Notes: a model not told the origin generated them from the letters alone. DNA of 64,000 nt from Streptomyces sp. B21-105 (GCF_036898465.1 NZ_JARUMJ010000001.1:5580001-5644000), one strand, 5' to 3'. Shown: positions 17,637-27,705, numbered from the stretch's first letter. Numbers and translations are program-made.

Positions 17637-17660
17637 CGGAAGGGAACGGAGGAAACAGCT

Positions 17661-18200
17661 ATGTCGCGCATTGGCAAGCTCCCCATCACGGTTCCCGCCG
17701 GCGTGGACGTCACCATCGACGGCCAGACGGTCTCGGTCAAGGGCCCCAAGGGCTCGCTGACCCACACCGTCGTTTCGCCGATCGAGATCGCCAAGGCTGA
17801 GGACGGCGTCCTGAACGTCACTCGCCCCAACGACGAGCGTCAGAGCAAGGCCCTGCACGGCCTGTCCCGCACGCTGGTGGCGAACATGATCACCGGCGTG
17901 ACCGAGGGTTACGTGAAGAAGCTCGAGATCAGTGGTGTCGGTTACCGCGTGACCGCGAAGGGCTCGAACCTCGAGTTCGCGCTCGGTTACAGCCACCCGA
18001 TCACCGTCGAGGCGCCCGAGGGAATCACCTTCAAGGTGGAGACCCCGACCCGCTTCCAGGTTGAGGGCATCGACAAGCAGAAGGTCGGCGAGGTTGCGGC
18101 CAACATCCGCAAGCTGCGCAAGCCCGACCCGTACAAGGCCAAGGGTGTCAAGTACGAGGGCGAAGTCATCCGCCGCAAGGTCGGAAAGGCGGGTAAGTAA
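17661..18200 (+). CDS. rplF: 50S ribosomal protein L6
   Basis: 179 residues: [21 protein letters not shown] and, near the end, [23 protein letters not shown], the conserved L6 signature. L6 binds near the sarcin-ricin loop and the factor-binding site. A GGAGGAAACAGCT site precedes it, and rplR begins 3 bases after its stop. Confidence 0.98.
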   Translation: MSRIGKLPITVPAGVDVTIDGQTVSVKGPKGSLTHTVVSPIEIAKAEDGVLNVTRPNDERQSKALHGLSRTLVANMITGVTEGYVKKLEISGVGYRVTAKGSNLEFALGYSHPITVEAPEGITFKVETPTRFQVEGIDKQKVGEVAANIRKLRKPDPYKAKGVKYEGEVIRRKVGKAGK

Positions 18201-18203
18201 GCC

Positions 18204-18587
18204 ATGGCATACGGACAGAAGATCCTCAAGGGCGACGCTTACAAGCGTGCCGCGATCAAGCGTCGCCACATCCGGATCCGTAAGCACATCTCGGGTACGG
18301 CGGAGCGTCCGCGCCTGGTCGTGACGCGCTCCAACCGCCACATCGTGGCTCAGGTCATCGACGACATCAAGGGTCACACCCTGGCGTCGGCGTCGACCCT
18401 GGACACCACGATCCGCGGTGGTGAGGCCGACAAGTCCTCGCAGGCCAAGCAGGTCGGCGCCCTGGTCGCCGAGCGCGCCAAGGCTGCCGGTGTCGAGGCT
18501 GTCGTGTTCGACCGTGGTGGTAACCAGTACGCCGGGCGCATCGCCGCCCTGGCGGACGCCGCCCGCGAAGCCGGGCTCAAGTTCTGA
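18204..18587 (+). CDS. rplR: 50S ribosomal protein L18
   Basis: 127 residues: [41 protein letters not shown] and the C-terminal [27 protein letters not shown]18 carries 5S rRNA into the large subunit together with L5. Confidence 0.98.
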   Translation: MAYGQKILKGDAYKRAAIKRRHIRIRKHISGTAERPRLVVTRSNRHIVAQVIDDIKGHTLASASTLDTTIRGGEADKSSQAKQVGALVAERAKAAGVEAVVFDRGGNQYAGRIAALADAAREAGLKF

Positions 18588-18625
18588 GCCGCTTCCGTAG
18601 CTAGCGGAAAGAGAGAGGTAATCCA

Positions 18626-19234
18626 ATGGCTGGACCCCAGCGCCGTGGAAGCGGTGCCGGTGGCGGCGAGCGGCGGGACCGGAAGGGCCGTGACGGCGGC
18701 GCTGCTGCCGCCGAGAAGACCGCGTACGTTGAGCGCGTCGTCGCGATCAACCGTGTCGCCAAGGTTGTGAAGGGTGGTCGTCGCTTCAGCTTCACCGCGC
18801 TGGTCGTGGTGGGCGACGGTGACGGCACCGTGGGTGTCGGATACGGCAAGGCCAAGGAGGTGCCGGCCGCCATCGCCAAGGGCGTTGAGGAGGCCAAGAA
18901 GCACTTCTTCAAGGTCCCGCGTATCCAGGGCACCATCCCGCACCCGATCACGGGCGAGAAGGCCGCGGGCGTCGTCCTGCTCAAGCCGGCTTCCCCCGGT
19001 ACCGGCGTCATCGCCGGTGGCCCGGTGCGTGCCGTGCTCGAGTGCGCCGGCGTACACGACATCCTGTCGAAGTCGCTCGGCTCGTCGAACGCGATCAACA
19101 TCGTGCACGCGACCGTGGAGGCCCTGAAGGGCCTGCAGCGTCCCGAGGAGATCGCGGCACGCCGTGGTCTGCCCCTCGAGGACGTCGCTCCCGCGGCTCT
19201 GCTTCGTGCGCGTGCCGGGGCTGGTGCTGCGTAA
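18626..19234 (+). CDS. rpsE: 30S ribosomal protein S5
   Basis: 202 residues. A basic, Gly-rich N-terminal extension ([20 protein letters not shown]) precedes the core [21 protein letters not shown] and the C-terminal domain with [14 protein letters not shown] and [14 protein letters not shown] elements. S5 contributes to decoding accuracy and mRNA unwinding. It overlaps rpmD by one base. Confidence 0.98.
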   Translation: MAGPQRRGSGAGGGERRDRKGRDGGAAAAEKTAYVERVVAINRVAKVVKGGRRFSFTALVVVGDGDGTVGVGYGKAKEVPAAIAKGVEEAKKHFFKVPRIQGTIPHPITGEKAAGVVLLKPASPGTGVIAGGPVRAVLECAGVHDILSKSLGSSNAINIVHATVEALKGLQRPEEIAARRGLPLEDVAPAALLRARAGAGAA

Positions 19235-19416
19235 TGGCTCAGCTCAAGATCACGCAGACGAAGTCGTACATCGGCAGCAAGCAGAACCACCGTGACACCC
19301 TGCGTTCGCTCGGGCTCAAGCGCCTGAACGACGTGGTCGTCAAGGAGGACCGCCCCGAGTTCCGCGGCATGGTGCACACCGTCCGCCACCTCGTGACGGT
19401 CGAGGAGGTCGACTGA
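19234..19416 (+). CDS. rpmD: 50S ribosomal protein L30
   Basis: 60 residues: [39 protein letters not shown], the usual L30 sequence and length. It lies between rpsE and rplO, starting on the last base of the rpsE stop and ending two bases before rplO. Confidence 0.98.
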   Translation: MAQLKITQTKSYIGSKQNHRDTLRSLGLKRLNDVVVKEDRPEFRGMVHTVRHLVTVEEVD

Positions 19417-19418
19417 TC

Positions 19419-19874
19419 ATGGCGGAAAACAACCCGCTCAAGATCCACAACCTCCGTCCCGCCCCGGGCGCCAAGACCGCGAAGACCCGTGTCGGTCGTG
19501 GTGAGGCGTCGAAGGGTAAGACGGCCGGTCGTGGCACCAAGGGCACGAAGGCCCGCTACCAGGTTCCGGAGCGCTTCGAGGGTGGGCAGATGCCCCTCCA
19601 CATGCGTCTGCCGAAGCTGAAGGGCTTCAAGAACCCGTTCAAGACCGAGTTCCAGGTCGTGAACCTCGAGAAGCTGGCCGCGCTGTACCCGGAGGGTGGC
19701 GAGGTCACCGTCGAGGGTCTCGTCGCCAAGGGCGCCGTTCGCAAGAACAGCCTCGTCAAGGTCCTGGGCCAGGGCGAGATCTCCGTGGCGCTGCAGGTGA
19801 CGGTCGACGCCGTCTCCGGCTCCGCCAAGGAGAAGATCACCGCCGCCGGCGGTACCGTCACCGAGCTCATCTGA
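19419..19874 (+). CDS. rplO: 50S ribosomal protein L15
   Basis: 151 residues: the basic, Gly-rich N-terminus ([20 protein letters not shown] then [14 protein letters not shown]) threads into 23S rRNA, and the C-terminal domain ends GGTVTELI. It is the last ribosomal gene before a strong terminator. Confidence 0.98.
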   Translation: MAENNPLKIHNLRPAPGAKTAKTRVGRGEASKGKTAGRGTKGTKARYQVPERFEGGQMPLHMRLPKLKGFKNPFKTEFQVVNLEKLAALYPEGGEVTVEGLVAKGAVRKNSLVKVLGQGEISVALQVTVDAVSGSAKEKITAAGGTVTELI

Positions 19875-19909
19875 TCACCTCAGGCGTCTCGATGACTTGA
19901 TCGATCCCG

Positions 19910-19943
19910 ACCGGGGATACCCCACAAATGGGGTATCCCCGGT
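19910..19943 (+). terminator. Strong hairpin after rplO
   Basis: ACCGGGGATACCCC (19910-19923) and GGGGTATCCCCGGT (19930-19943) form a perfect 14-bp stem with a 6-base loop. There is only a weak T-rich tail (GGTTGGTCGTT), as is common in Streptomyces. It separates the ribosomal genes from secY, which must have its own promoter in the next 190 bases. A second, 8-bp hairpin (GCCCTCTT/AAGAGGGC, 19990-20021) lies in the secY leader. Confidence 0.8.
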
Positions 19944-20133
19944 TGGTCGTTCCTAGGGCAGGCATGTCGCGGGTATGGTGACCAGCGCTGCCCTCTTTTC
20001 ACAAGGTTCCCCCAAGAGGGCACCTTGAGCGGCAGTCGACCGTTACTCATGTCGTTGTCGTATGTCGTTGTTCTTATTGGCCCCTCAAGACCGTCACCCT
20101 TGACGCAGATGCGCGGGGGTCGCAGGAGGCACC

Positions 20134-21447
20134 GTGCTCACCGCGTTCGCCCGGGCGTTCAGGACGCCCGACCTGCGCAAGAAGCTGCTCTTCACGCTCG
20201 GGATCATCGTCGTCTACCGGGTCGGCACGCACATCCCGATTCCCGGCGTCGACTACACGTCCGTTCAGCGCTGCGTGGACGAGGCATCCGGCCAGCAGGG
20301 AATCTTCGGTCTGGTGAACATGTTCAGCGGCGGTGCGCTGCTGCAGATCACCATCTTCGCGCTGGGGATCATGCCGTACATCACGGCGAGCATCATCCTC
20401 CAGCTGCTGACCGTGGTCATCCCGCGCCTGGAAGCCCTCAAGAAGGAGGGCCAGGCCGGCACCGCGAAGATCACGCAGTACACGCGGTACCTCACGGTGG
20501 CCCTCGCCATCCTGCAGGGCACCGGCCTGGTGGCCACCGCCCGCAGCGGCGCCCTGTTCTCCAGCTGCTCCGTCGCCTCGAGCATCGTCCCGGACCGTGC
20601 GATCTTCACCACGATCGTGATGGTCATCTGCATGACCGCCGGTACGGCCATGGTCATGTGGCTCGGTGAGCTCATCACCGACCGCGGCATCGGCAACGGC
20701 ATGTCGATCCTGATGTTCATCTCGATCGCCGCGACGTTCCCCTCCGCGCTGTGGGCCATCAAGAAGCAGGGCACGCTGGCGGGTGGCTGGATCGAGTTCG
20801 GCACCGTCGTCCTGGTCGGCCTGGTCATGGTCGGCCTGGTGGTCTTCGTCGAGCAGGCCCAGCGCCGTATCCCCGTGCAGTACGCGAAGCGCATGATCGG
20901 CCGCCGTTCCTACGGCGGTACGTCGACGTACATCCCGCTCAAGGTGAACCAGGCCGGTGTGATCCCGGTCATCTTCGCCTCGTCGCTGCTGTACATCCCT
21001 GCTCTGGTCGCTCAGTTCTCCAGTGGGACCTCCAGCTGGAAGACCTGGATCGAGACCAACCTGACCAAGGGCGACCACCCGATCTACATCGTCACGTACT
21101 TCCTGCTGATCGTTTTCTTCGCGTTCTTCTACGTGGCTATCTCCTTCAACCCCGAGGAAGTAGCCGACAACATGAAGAAGTATGGTGGCTTCATCCCGGG
21201 CATCCGGGCTGGCCGGCCGACCGCTGAGTACCTGTCGTACGTCCTCAACCGGATCACCTGGCCGGGTTCGCTGTATCTGGGTCTGATCGCTCTCGTGCCG
21301 ACGATGGCGTTGGTCGGTTTCGACGCGAACCAGAACTTCCCGTTCGGCGGGACGAGCATCCTGATCATCGTGGGTGTGGGTCTCGAGACGGTGAAGCAGA
21401 TCGAGAGCCAGCTCCAGCAGCGCAATTACGAAGGGTTCCTCCGCTGA
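20134..21447 (+). CDS. secY: Protein translocase subunit SecY
   Basis: 437 residues with ten hydrophobic segments, forming the SecYEG channel in the cytoplasmic membrane. Signatures are IVVYRVGTHIPIPGVD near the start, the plug region around GIFGLVNMFSGGAL, and GIGNGMSILMFISI. GTG at 20134 has a good AGGAGG site. The stop is followed directly by the adk start (TGATG), so the two are coupled. Confidence 0.98.
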   Translation: MLTAFARAFRTPDLRKKLLFTLGIIVVYRVGTHIPIPGVDYTSVQRCVDEASGQQGIFGLVNMFSGGALLQITIFALGIMPYITASIILQLLTVVIPRLEALKKEGQAGTAKITQYTRYLTVALAILQGTGLVATARSGALFSSCSVASSIVPDRAIFTTIVMVICMTAGTAMVMWLGELITDRGIGNGMSILMFISIAATFPSALWAIKKQGTLAGGWIEFGTVVLVGLVMVGLVVFVEQAQRRIPVQYAKRMIGRRSYGGTSTYIPLKVNQAGVIPVIFASSLLYIPALVAQFSSGTSSWKTWIETNLTKGDHPIYIVTYFLLIVFFAFFYVAISFNPEEVADNMKKYGGFIPGIRAGRPTAEYLSYVLNRITWPGSLYLGLIALVPTMALVGFDANQNFPFGGTSILIIVGVGLETVKQIESQLQQRNYEGFLR

Positions 21448-22109
21448 TGCGTATCGTGCTCGTCGGGCCGCCGGGTGCCGGTAAGGGGACGCAGGCCGCG
21501 TTCCTGGCCAGGAACCTGTCGATCCCGCACATCTCCACGGGCGACCTGTTCCGGGCCAACATCAGCCAGCAGACGGAGCTCGGCAAGCTCGCGAAGTCCT
21601 ACATGGACGCGGGCAACCTCGTACCGGACGAGGTCACCATCGCGATGGCCAAGGACCGCATGGAGCAGCCGGACGCCGAGGGTGGTTTCCTGCTCGACGG
21701 CTTCCCGCGCAACGTGTCCCAGGCCGAGGCGCTCGACGAGGTGCTGCAGGCCGAGAGCATGAAGCTGGACGCGGTCCTGGACCTCGAGGTCCCCGAGGAA
21801 GAGGTCGTCAAGCGGATCGCCGGGCGGCGGATCTGCCGCAAGGACTCCAGCCACGTCTTCCACGCCACCTACAGCCCGCCGAAGTCGGAGGGCGTCTGCG
21901 ACGTCTGCGGCGGCGGCCTGTACCAGCGGGACGACGACACCGAGGAGACCGTCCGGACGCGGCTGGAGGTCTACCACACGCAGACCGAGCCGATCATCGA
22001 CTACTACAAGGCGCAGGGCCTGGTCGTCACCATCTCCGCGCTCGGCAGGGTCGACGAGGTCACGGCACGTGCCATGGACGCGCTCCAGCGCGACGAGGAC
22101 GGCAAGTAG
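21447..22109 (+). CDS. adk: Adenylate kinase
   Basis: 220 residues. P-loop GPPGAGKGTQ at 7-16, AMP-binding segments (STGDLFR, DGFPRN) and a LID with Cys residues (ICRKDSSHVFH...CDVCGG) suggesting a zinc-stabilised long form. It interconverts ATP, ADP and AMP in the cytoplasm. A terminator follows its stop. Confidence 0.98.
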   Translation: MRIVLVGPPGAGKGTQAAFLARNLSIPHISTGDLFRANISQQTELGKLAKSYMDAGNLVPDEVTIAMAKDRMEQPDAEGGFLLDGFPRNVSQAEALDEVLQAESMKLDAVLDLEVPEEEVVKRIAGRRICRKDSSHVFHATYSPPKSEGVCDVCGGGLYQRDDDTEETVRTRLEVYHTQTEPIIDYYKAQGLVVTISALGRVDEVTARAMDALQRDEDGK

Positions 22110-22164
22110 CAGCGTTCGCGCCGCGCGGTCGACGACCGGTGCGGTGCGGCGAGCAGTCTGTGCA

Positions 22165-22195
22165 GACGCCCGGCGGGGTTTCCCCGCCGGGCGTC
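22165..22195 (+). terminator. Terminator after adk
   Basis: GACGCCCGGCGGGG (22165-22178) and CCCCGCCGGGCGTC (22182-22195) make a perfect 14-bp stem with loop TTT, 56 bases after the adk stop. The stem alone, without a T run, is a usual Streptomyces terminator. Confidence 0.85.
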
Positions 22196-22206
22196 CTGCG
22201 TTTCGG

Positions 22207-22268
22207 GTCCCGGCCCCGGAAAGGGGGTCCAGTCCCGGAAAGGGGGTCCGGTCCCGGAAAGGGGGACG
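22207..22268. repeat. Three tandem copies of a 19-bp unit
   Basis: The unit GTCCCGGAAAGGGGGTCC plus one base occurs at 22232-22250 and 22251-22268. A first copy, from 22207, has an extra GGCCCC inside. It lies between the adk terminator and map, upstream of the presumed map promoter region. Confidence 0.8.
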
Positions 22269-22350
22269 CCTCGGGCGCGTCGGCGTACATGCGTGCGTAC
22301 GCGTATTGTGGAGCGTCGCGATACCAGTGGCCCAGGAGGCGCAGACCGTC

Positions 22351-23187
22351 ATGGTGCAGATCAAGACCCCCGAACAGATCGCCAAGATGCGGGCGGCGGG
22401 GCTTGTCGTCGCCGCCATCCACGCGGCCACGCGGGAAGCGGCGGTGCCGGGGGCGACCACGAAGGACCTCGACGACGTCGCCCGCAAGGTGCTGGCGGAG
22501 AACGGCGCGAAGTCGAACTTCCTGGGGTACGGCGGCTTCCCGGCGACGATCTGCACCTCGGTGAACGACGTCGTCGTCCACGGCATCCCCTCCGACGAGG
22601 TCGTCCTGAAGGACGGCGACATCATCTCCATCGACTGCGGCGCGATCGTGGACGGCTGGCACGGCGACGCGGCGTACACGGCGTTCGTGGGCGGCGGCCA
22701 CGCCCCGGAGCTGGTCGAGCTGTCCCGGGTCACCGAGGAGTCCATGTGGGCCGGGATCGCCGCGATGAAGCTCGGCAACCGCCTGGTGGACGTGTCGCGG
22801 GCGATCGAGACGTACATCCGCCGGCAGCCCAAGCCGGGCGGCGGCCGGTACGGCATCGTCGAGGACTACGGCGGTCACGGCATCGGCACCGAGATGCACA
22901 TGGACCCGCACCTGCTGAACTACGTCGACCGGCGGCGGGGGAAGGGGCCGAAGCTGGTTCCCGGGTTCTGCCTCGCGATCGAGCCGATGGTGTCGCTGGG
23001 CACGCCGCGGACCGAGGTCCTCGAGGACGACTGGACGGTCATCACGACGGACGGCACGTGGTCCTCCCACTGGGAGCACTCGGTCGCGCTGACGGAGGCG
23101 GGGCCGCTGGTGCTGACCGCTCCCGACGGCGGCCGGGCGAAGCTGGCCGAGCACGGGATCGAGGCCGCGCCCGATCCGCTGGCCTAG
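22351..23187 (+). CDS. map: Methionine aminopeptidase
   Basis: 278 residues from the ATG at 22351, behind CAGGAGG 11 bases upstream. The metal ligands of the M24 fold are visible: Asp in SIDCG, Asp in WHGDAAYT, His in GGHGIGTEMH, Glu in IEPMVS and the last Glu in HWEHSVALTE. It removes the initiator Met from new proteins. A GTG at 22354 is a possible start. Confidence 0.96.
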   Translation: MVQIKTPEQIAKMRAAGLVVAAIHAATREAAVPGATTKDLDDVARKVLAENGAKSNFLGYGGFPATICTSVNDVVVHGIPSDEVVLKDGDIISIDCGAIVDGWHGDAAYTAFVGGGHAPELVELSRVTEESMWAGIAAMKLGNRLVDVSRAIETYIRRQPKPGGGRYGIVEDYGGHGIGTEMHMDPHLLNYVDRRRGKGPKLVPGFCLAIEPMVSLGTPRTEVLEDDWTVITTDGTWSSHWEHSVALTEAGPLVLTAPDGGRAKLAEHGIEAAPDPLA

Positions 23188-23277
23188 GTCCGGCCCGGGG
23201 CAGGTGGGCGGGTGTGCCGCTTAAGGATCTCCCCGGCGGGGCAGACTCCTCGATTCGTGTTTCCGTCGGGGCTGACG

Positions 23278-23283
23278 TAGACT
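23278..23283 (+). promoter_or_regulatory. Possible infA promoter (-10)
   Basis: TAGACT at 23278-23283 with TTCGTG 18 bases upstream (23254-23259) is the best promoter-like pair in the map-infA gap. It leaves a leader of about 90 bases. The -35 match is poor. Confidence 0.4.
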
Positions 23284-23376
23284 GACTCGTCGACTCCCGT
23301 GCACCCGCATGTCCGCATGTACCCGTAAGGGAATGGGTGGGGAGTCGATCAAGGTAGTCGATTCGAAGGGCGAAGC

Positions 23377-23598
23377 GTGGCCAAGAAGCAAGGTGCCATC
23401 GAGATCGAGGGCACTGTCGTCGAGTCTCTTCCGAACGCCATGTTCAAGGTCGAGCTCCAGAACGGCCACCAGGTCCTGGCACACATCAGCGGCAAGATGC
23501 GTATGCACTACATCCGTATCCTCCCTGACGACCGGGTCGTGGTGGAGCTGTCTCCGTACGACCTGACGCGTGGCCGGATCGTCTACCGCTACAAGTAG
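23377..23598 (+). CDS. infA: Translation initiation factor IF-1
   Basis: 73 residues, OB fold: [20 protein letters not shown] then [35 protein letters not shown] sequence (here LPDDR). Binds the 30S A site during initiation. GTG at 23377. Confidence 0.98.
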   Translation: MAKKQGAIEIEGTVVESLPNAMFKVELQNGHQVLAHISGKMRMHYIRILPDDRVVVELSPYDLTRGRIVYRYK

Positions 23599-23669
23599 AT
23601 CTTGCCCAGGCTCCGTGCGCTCTCCCGCGTGCGGGGTTGCCGGCAACTGACCCGGAGAACCTCACTTTC

Positions 23670-23783
23670 ATGAAGGTCAAGCCGAGCGTCAAGAAGATCT
23701 GCGACAAGTGCAGGGTGATCCGCCGTCACGGTCGGGTCATGGTCATTTGCGAGAACCCGCGCCACAAGCAGCGCCAGGGCTGA
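23670..23783 (+). CDS. rpmJ: 50S ribosomal protein L36, zinc-binding type
   Basis: 37 residues: [20 protein letters not shown] then [17 protein letters not shown]. Cys11, Cys14, Cys27 and His32 are the zinc ligands of the zinc-dependent form. CCCGGAGAACC precedes the ATG. It lies between infA and rpsM as in other bacteria. Confidence 0.97.
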   Translation: MKVKPSVKKICDKCRVIRRHGRVMVICENPRHKQRQG

Positions 23784-23886
23784 TCGCTCAGAGATCACAC
23801 CCTCTGCATCGACATCGCAGAGACTTCGCGCGACGCGAGCTGAATATGTTCATACGCAGGGCCCGGGCGGTCGTACCGCCTGACAC

Positions 23887-23939
23887 CCCCGGTTCGGAGG
23901 CCGGGGACCCAGTCCGTACCAAATCTTCCGCAGTGAAGA
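23887..23939 (+). promoter_or_regulatory. Hairpins in the rpsM leader
   Basis: CCCCGG (23887-23892) pairs with CCGGGG (23901-23906), and TCTTC pairs with GAAGA around CGCAGT (about 23924-23939). Both lie in the 216-base gap before rpsM. They may belong to an S13/S4-type leader control or to processing; the role is not shown by the sequence. Confidence 0.35.
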
Positions 23940-23999
23940 GGACGGCGGCTGGGAGTCGGTCCTGTGGCAGACCTCCGAAGATCAAACTGGAGCCATTGA

Positions 24000-24380
24000 A
24001 TGGCACGCGTTTCCGGTGTTGACATCCCGCGCGAAAAGCGTGTGGAGGTCGCCCTCACCTACGTGTTCGGCATCGGCCGGACCCTTTCCCAGGAGACGCT
24101 GGCAGCGACCGGCGTCGACCCGAACACCCGCGTTCGCGACCTCTCCGAGGAGCAGCTCGTCGCGATCCGCGAGTACGTGGACGCCAACATCAAGACCGAG
24201 GGTGACCTTCGTCGCGAGATCCAGGCCGACATCCGCCGCAAGGTCGAGATCGGTTGCTACCAGGGTCTCCGTCACCGTCGTGGTCTGCCGGTCCGCGGTC
24301 AGCGCACCAGCACGAACGCTCGTACCCGCAAGGGCCCGCGTCGCGCCATCGCCGGCAAGAAGAAGCCGGGCAAGAAGTAG
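24000..24380 (+). CDS. rpsM: 30S ribosomal protein S13
   Basis: 126 residues: [21 protein letters not shown]...GIGRTLS, then [18 protein letters not shown] and the basic tail [16 protein letters not shown]13 contacts the P-site tRNA and the central bridge. Confidence 0.98.
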   Translation: MARVSGVDIPREKRVEVALTYVFGIGRTLSQETLAATGVDPNTRVRDLSEEQLVAIREYVDANIKTEGDLRREIQADIRRKVEIGCYQGLRHRRGLPVRGQRTSTNARTRKGPRRAIAGKKKPGKK

Positions 24381-24450
24381 TCCTCAGCGGACAACGCTTC
24401 ATCAGCGGTCTTCGCTGTAGGACCGACCACCTCCCCGTAGGAGTTTGTAG

Positions 24451-24855
24451 ATGCCCCCCAAGGGTCGTCAGGGCGCTGCCAAGAAGGTGCGCCGCAAGGA
24501 AAAGAAGAACGTCGCGCACGGCCAGGCGCACATCAAGAGCACGTTCAACAACACGATCGTGTCCATCACGGACCCGGCCGGAAACGTGATCTCGTGGGCC
24601 TCCGCCGGCCACGTCGGTTTCAAGGGCTCCCGCAAGTCCACGCCGTTCGCCGCGCAGATGGCCGCCGAGTCGGCTGCCCGTCGCGCGCAGGAGCACGGCA
24701 TGCGCAAGGTCGACGTCTTCGTAAAGGGCCCGGGCGCCGGTCGTGAGACCGCCATCCGCTCCCTGCAGGCCACGGGCCTCGAGGTCGGCTCCATCCAGGA
24801 CGTCACCCCGACCCCGCACAACGGCTGCCGTCCGCCGAAGCGCCGTCGCGTCTGA
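24451..24855 (+). CDS. rpsK: 30S ribosomal protein S11
   Basis: 134 residues: [40 protein letters not shown] and the C-terminal [17 protein letters not shown]11 forms the platform near the E site. A GTAGGAGTTTGTAG leader precedes the ATG. Confidence 0.98.
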   Translation: MPPKGRQGAAKKVRRKEKKNVAHGQAHIKSTFNNTIVSITDPAGNVISWASAGHVGFKGSRKSTPFAAQMAAESAARRAQEHGMRKVDVFVKGPGAGRETAIRSLQATGLEVGSIQDVTPTPHNGCRPPKRRRV

Positions 24856-24980
24856 CGCACGGTCGTCCCGGGTTTTTTCGGGTTTCGGGCGGCACGTCCT
24901 GTTCCGGGCGTGTCGCCCGTACCCTTGCAGTACCGAGTCGGGCGTCAAATAGCGGGCGCCCCTGACTGAAGGATTCATCC

Positions 24981-26003
24981 ATGCTGATCGCTCAGCGTCC
25001 CTCTTTGACCGAAGAGGTCGTCGACGAGTTCCGCTCCCGGTTCGTGATCGAGCCGCTGGAGCCGGGCTTCGGCTACACCCTCGGCAACTCCCTCCGCCGG
25101 ACCCTCCTGTCGTCGATCCCGGGTGCGGCGGTCACGTCCATCCGCGTCGACGGCGTGCTGCACGAGTTCACCACCGTGCCGGGCGTCAAGGAGGACGTCA
25201 CCGACCTGATCCTCAACATCAAGCAGCTGGTCGTCTCCTCGGAGCACGACGAGCCGGTCGTGATGTACCTGCGCAAGCAGGGCCCGGGTCTGGTCACCGC
25301 CGCCGACATCGCGCCCCCGGCCGGTGTCGAGGTGCACAACCCCGACCTCGTCCTCGCCACGCTCAACGGCAAGGGCAAGCTGGAGATGGAGCTGACCGTC
25401 GAGCGCGGTCGCGGTTACGTTTCGGCTGTGCAGAACAAGCAGATCGGTCAGGAGATCGGCCGTATCCCGGTCGACTCGATCTACTCGCCGGTTCTCAAGG
25501 TCACGTACAAGGTCGAGGCCACGCGTGTCGAGCAGCGCACCGACTTCGACAAGCTGATCGTCGACGTCGAGACCAAGCAGGCGATGCGTCCCCGTGACGC
25601 CATGGCCTCCGCCGGTAAGACGCTGGTCGAGCTCTTCGGTCTCGCCCGTGAGCTCAACATCGACGCCGAGGGCATCGACATGGGCCCGTCCCCCACGGAC
25701 GCCGCCCTCGCCGCCGATCTCGCCCTGCCGATCGAGGAGCTCGAGCTCACCGTTCGGTCGTACAACTGCCTCAAGCGCGAGGGCATCCACTCCGTGGGTG
25801 AGCTCGTGGCACGTTCCGAGGCCGACCTGCTCGACATCCGCAACTTCGGTGCGAAGTCGATCGACGAGGTCAAGGCGAAGCTGGCCGGCATGGGCCTGGC
25901 CCTCAAGGACAGCCCGCCCGGATTCGACCCGACCGCCGCGGCGGACGCCTTCGGGGCGGACGACGACGCGGACGCGGGCTTCGTGGAGACCGAGCAGTAC
26001 TGA
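24981..26003 (+). CDS. rpoA: DNA-directed RNA polymerase subunit alpha
   Basis: 340 residues. The N-terminal dimerisation domain ([20 protein letters not shown]) nucleates core enzyme assembly. The C-terminal domain (about 250-320, [20 protein letters not shown]) contacts promoter UP elements and activators, and is followed by an acidic tail ([15 protein letters not shown]). It starts 125 bases after rpsK. Confidence 0.98.
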   Translation: MLIAQRPSLTEEVVDEFRSRFVIEPLEPGFGYTLGNSLRRTLLSSIPGAAVTSIRVDGVLHEFTTVPGVKEDVTDLILNIKQLVVSSEHDEPVVMYLRKQGPGLVTAADIAPPAGVEVHNPDLVLATLNGKGKLEMELTVERGRGYVSAVQNKQIGQEIGRIPVDSIYSPVLKVTYKVEATRVEQRTDFDKLIVDVETKQAMRPRDAMASAGKTLVELFGLARELNIDAEGIDMGPSPTDAALAADLALPIEELELTVRSYNCLKREGIHSVGELVARSEADLLDIRNFGAKSIDEVKAKLAGMGLALKDSPPGFDPTAAADAFGADDDADAGFVETEQY

Positions 26004-26030
26004 GCGCTCCGCGGGGAGGCGATACTGCGA

Positions 26031-26099
26031 CTGCGGGCCGGTTGTGGCTGGTCGCGCCCACGCGACGGAGTCGCACATCGACACCGCCCCGCGCCCCTT
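26031..26099 (+). repeat. Dispersed intergenic repeat family 1, copy 1
   Basis: Contains CTGCGGGCCGGTTGTGGCTG, GTCGCGCC and GCCCCGCGCCCCTT. The same blocks recur at 26732-26775 and 31714-31756. This copy has about 25 extra bases in the middle. It follows rpoA by 28 bases and runs into a hairpin. Confidence 0.75.
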
Positions 26100-26121
26100 C
26101 CAGGCCCCTGCGGGGGCCTGG
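26100..26121 (+). terminator. Hairpin between rpoA and rplQ
   Basis: CCAGGCCCC (26100-26108) pairs with GGGGCCTGG (26113-26121) around a 4-base loop. It may end part of the rpoA transcripts or act as an internal attenuator. rplQ starts 80 bases later. Confidence 0.6.
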
Positions 26122-26200
26122 ATCTTCGACAGACGACCGTCTGCTCGGATACTGACCCCGGTACCTGATACGGCCGGGGCAGACACCTAGGAGAAACACC

Positions 26201-26701
26201 ATGCCGAAGCCCACCAAGGGTGCCCGTATGGGCGGCAGCGCCGCGCACGAGAAGCTGCTCCTCGCGAACCTCGCGAAGGCGCTGTTCGAGCACGGCCGCA
26301 TCACCACCACCGAGGCGAAGGCGCGCAAGCTGCGTCCGTACGCCGAGCGTCTGGTCACCAAGGCGAAGAAGGGCGACCTTCACAACCGCCGTCAGGTGCT
26401 CCAGGTCATCACGGACAAGAGCATCGTGCACACGCTCTTCACCGAGATCGGCCCGCGCTACGAGAACCGTCCCGGTGGCTACACCCGCATCACCAAGATC
26501 GGTAACCGTCGTGGCGACAACGCGCCCATGGCCGTCATCGAGCTGGTCGAGGCGCTGACCGTCGCGCAGCAGGCGACGGGCGAGGCCGAGGCCGCCACGA
26601 AGCGTGCCGCTAAGGACGCCGAGACCGCTCCGGTCGCCGAGGCCGCTCCGGCCGCAGAGGAGACCGAGGCCGACGCGGCCGAGGAGTCCAAGGACGCGTA
26701 A
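26201..26701 (+). CDS. rplQ: 50S ribosomal protein L17 with acidic tail
   Basis: 166 residues. The conserved part ([40 protein letters not shown]) ends near residue 120. The last 45 residues are an Ala/Glu-rich extension ([20 protein letters not shown]) seen in actinobacteria and absent from E. coli L17. GGAGAAACACC precedes the ATG. Confidence 0.98.
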   Translation: MPKPTKGARMGGSAAHEKLLLANLAKALFEHGRITTTEAKARKLRPYAERLVTKAKKGDLHNRRQVLQVITDKSIVHTLFTEIGPRYENRPGGYTRITKIGNRRGDNAPMAVIELVEALTVAQQATGEAEAATKRAAKDAETAPVAEAAPAAEETEADAAEESKDA

Positions 26702-26731
26702 GCGTTCTGCCGGGGGCTGTGCGTTTTACGG

Positions 26732-26775
26732 CTGCGGGTTCGTCGTGGCTGGTCGCGCAGTTCCCCGCGCCCCTT
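26732..26775 (+). repeat. Dispersed intergenic repeat family 1, copy 2
   Basis: CTGCGGGTTCGTCGTGGCTG followed by GTCGCGCAGTTCCCCGCGCC and CCTT, 30 bases after the rplQ stop. Closely matches the copies at 26031 and 31714. Confidence 0.8.
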
Positions 26776-26785
26776 CAGGGCGATC

Positions 26786-26821
26786 GCGGGTCCGCTTCTT
26801 TCGAGGAGCGGGCCCGCTTTT
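26786..26821 (+). terminator. Rho-independent terminator after rplQ
   Basis: GCGGGTCCGCT (26786-26796) pairs with AGCGGGCCCGC (26807-26817), one G-T pair in an 11-bp stem, followed by TTTT. It lies 23 bases before the truA start, so truA may depend on read-through or on a promoter within this region. Confidence 0.85.
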
Positions 26822-26843
26822 GTGTTGCTGAGAGGATCTGTAC

Positions 26844-27701
26844 GTGAGTGACGAAGCACAGCCCGGGTTCGTGCGGGTGCGGCTGGACCTGTCCTACGAC
26901 GGGGCCGGGTTCTCCGGGTGGGCCAAGCAGGCCGGGGGACGGCGAACCGTCCAGGGGGAGATCGAGGACGCGCTGCGGACCGTCACACGGTCGGGCGGGA
27001 CGACGTACGAGCTGACCGTGGCCGGGCGCACCGACGCCGGGGTGCACGCGCGCGGCCAGGTCGCCCATGTCGATCTGCCGGAGGCGGTCTGGCGTGAGCA
27101 CCACGAGAAGCTGCTCAAGCGGCTCGCCGGGCGGTTGCCGAAGGATGTGCGGGTGTGGGCGCTGCGGGAGGCGCCGAGCGGGTTCAACGCGCGGTTCTCG
27201 GCGATCTGGCGGCGGTACGCCTACCGGGTCACCGACAACCCCGGGGGCGTCGATCCGCTGCTGCGGGGGCACGTCCTGTGGCACGACTGGCCGCTCGACG
27301 TGGACGTCATGAACGAGGCCGCCCGGCAGCTGCTCGGCGAGCACGACTTCGCCGCGTACTGCAAGAAGCGGGAGGGCGCGACCACGATCCGCACGCTCCA
27401 GGAGCTGAGTCTGACGAAGGGCGACGACGGGATCGTCACCGCCACCGTCCGGGCCGACGCCTTCTGCCACAACATGGTGCGTTCGCTGATCGGGGCGCTG
27501 CTGTTCGTGGGGGACGGGCACCGCGGCCCGGAATGGCCCGCCAAGGTGCTGGCCGCCGGTGTGCGGGACTCGGCCGTGCACGTCGTGCGGCCGCACGGGC
27601 TGACGCTGGAGGAGGTCGGCTACCCGGCGGACGGGCTGCTCGCCGCGCGCAGCAGGGAGGCGCGCAACCGGCGGACGCTGCCCGGGGCCGGGTGCTGCTG
27701 A
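26844..27701 (+). CDS. truA: tRNA pseudouridine synthase A
   Basis: 285 residues. The catalytic Asp lies in [12 protein letters not shown]. Other family motifs are [15 protein letters not shown] and [14 protein letters not shown]. It makes pseudouridine at positions 38-40 of tRNA anticodon arms. Start GTG at 26844, usual place after rplQ. Confidence 0.97.
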   Translation: MSDEAQPGFVRVRLDLSYDGAGFSGWAKQAGGRRTVQGEIEDALRTVTRSGGTTYELTVAGRTDAGVHARGQVAHVDLPEAVWREHHEKLLKRLAGRLPKDVRVWALREAPSGFNARFSAIWRRYAYRVTDNPGGVDPLLRGHVLWHDWPLDVDVMNEAARQLLGEHDFAAYCKKREGATTIRTLQELSLTKGDDGIVTATVRADAFCHNMVRSLIGALLFVGDGHRGPEWPAKVLAAGVRDSAVHVVRPHGLTLEEVGYPADGLLAARSREARNRRTLPGAGCC

Positions 27702-27705
27702 GCCC

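Noticed and set aside
22207..22268. CRISPR-like array
   Set aside because: Units are contiguous, without spacers, and no cas genes are present.
24856..24980. Strong terminator between rpsK and rpoA (CCCGGGTTTTTTCGGG)
   Set aside because: The possible stem is only four to five bases, and rpoA is normally in the same transcript; at most a weak site.
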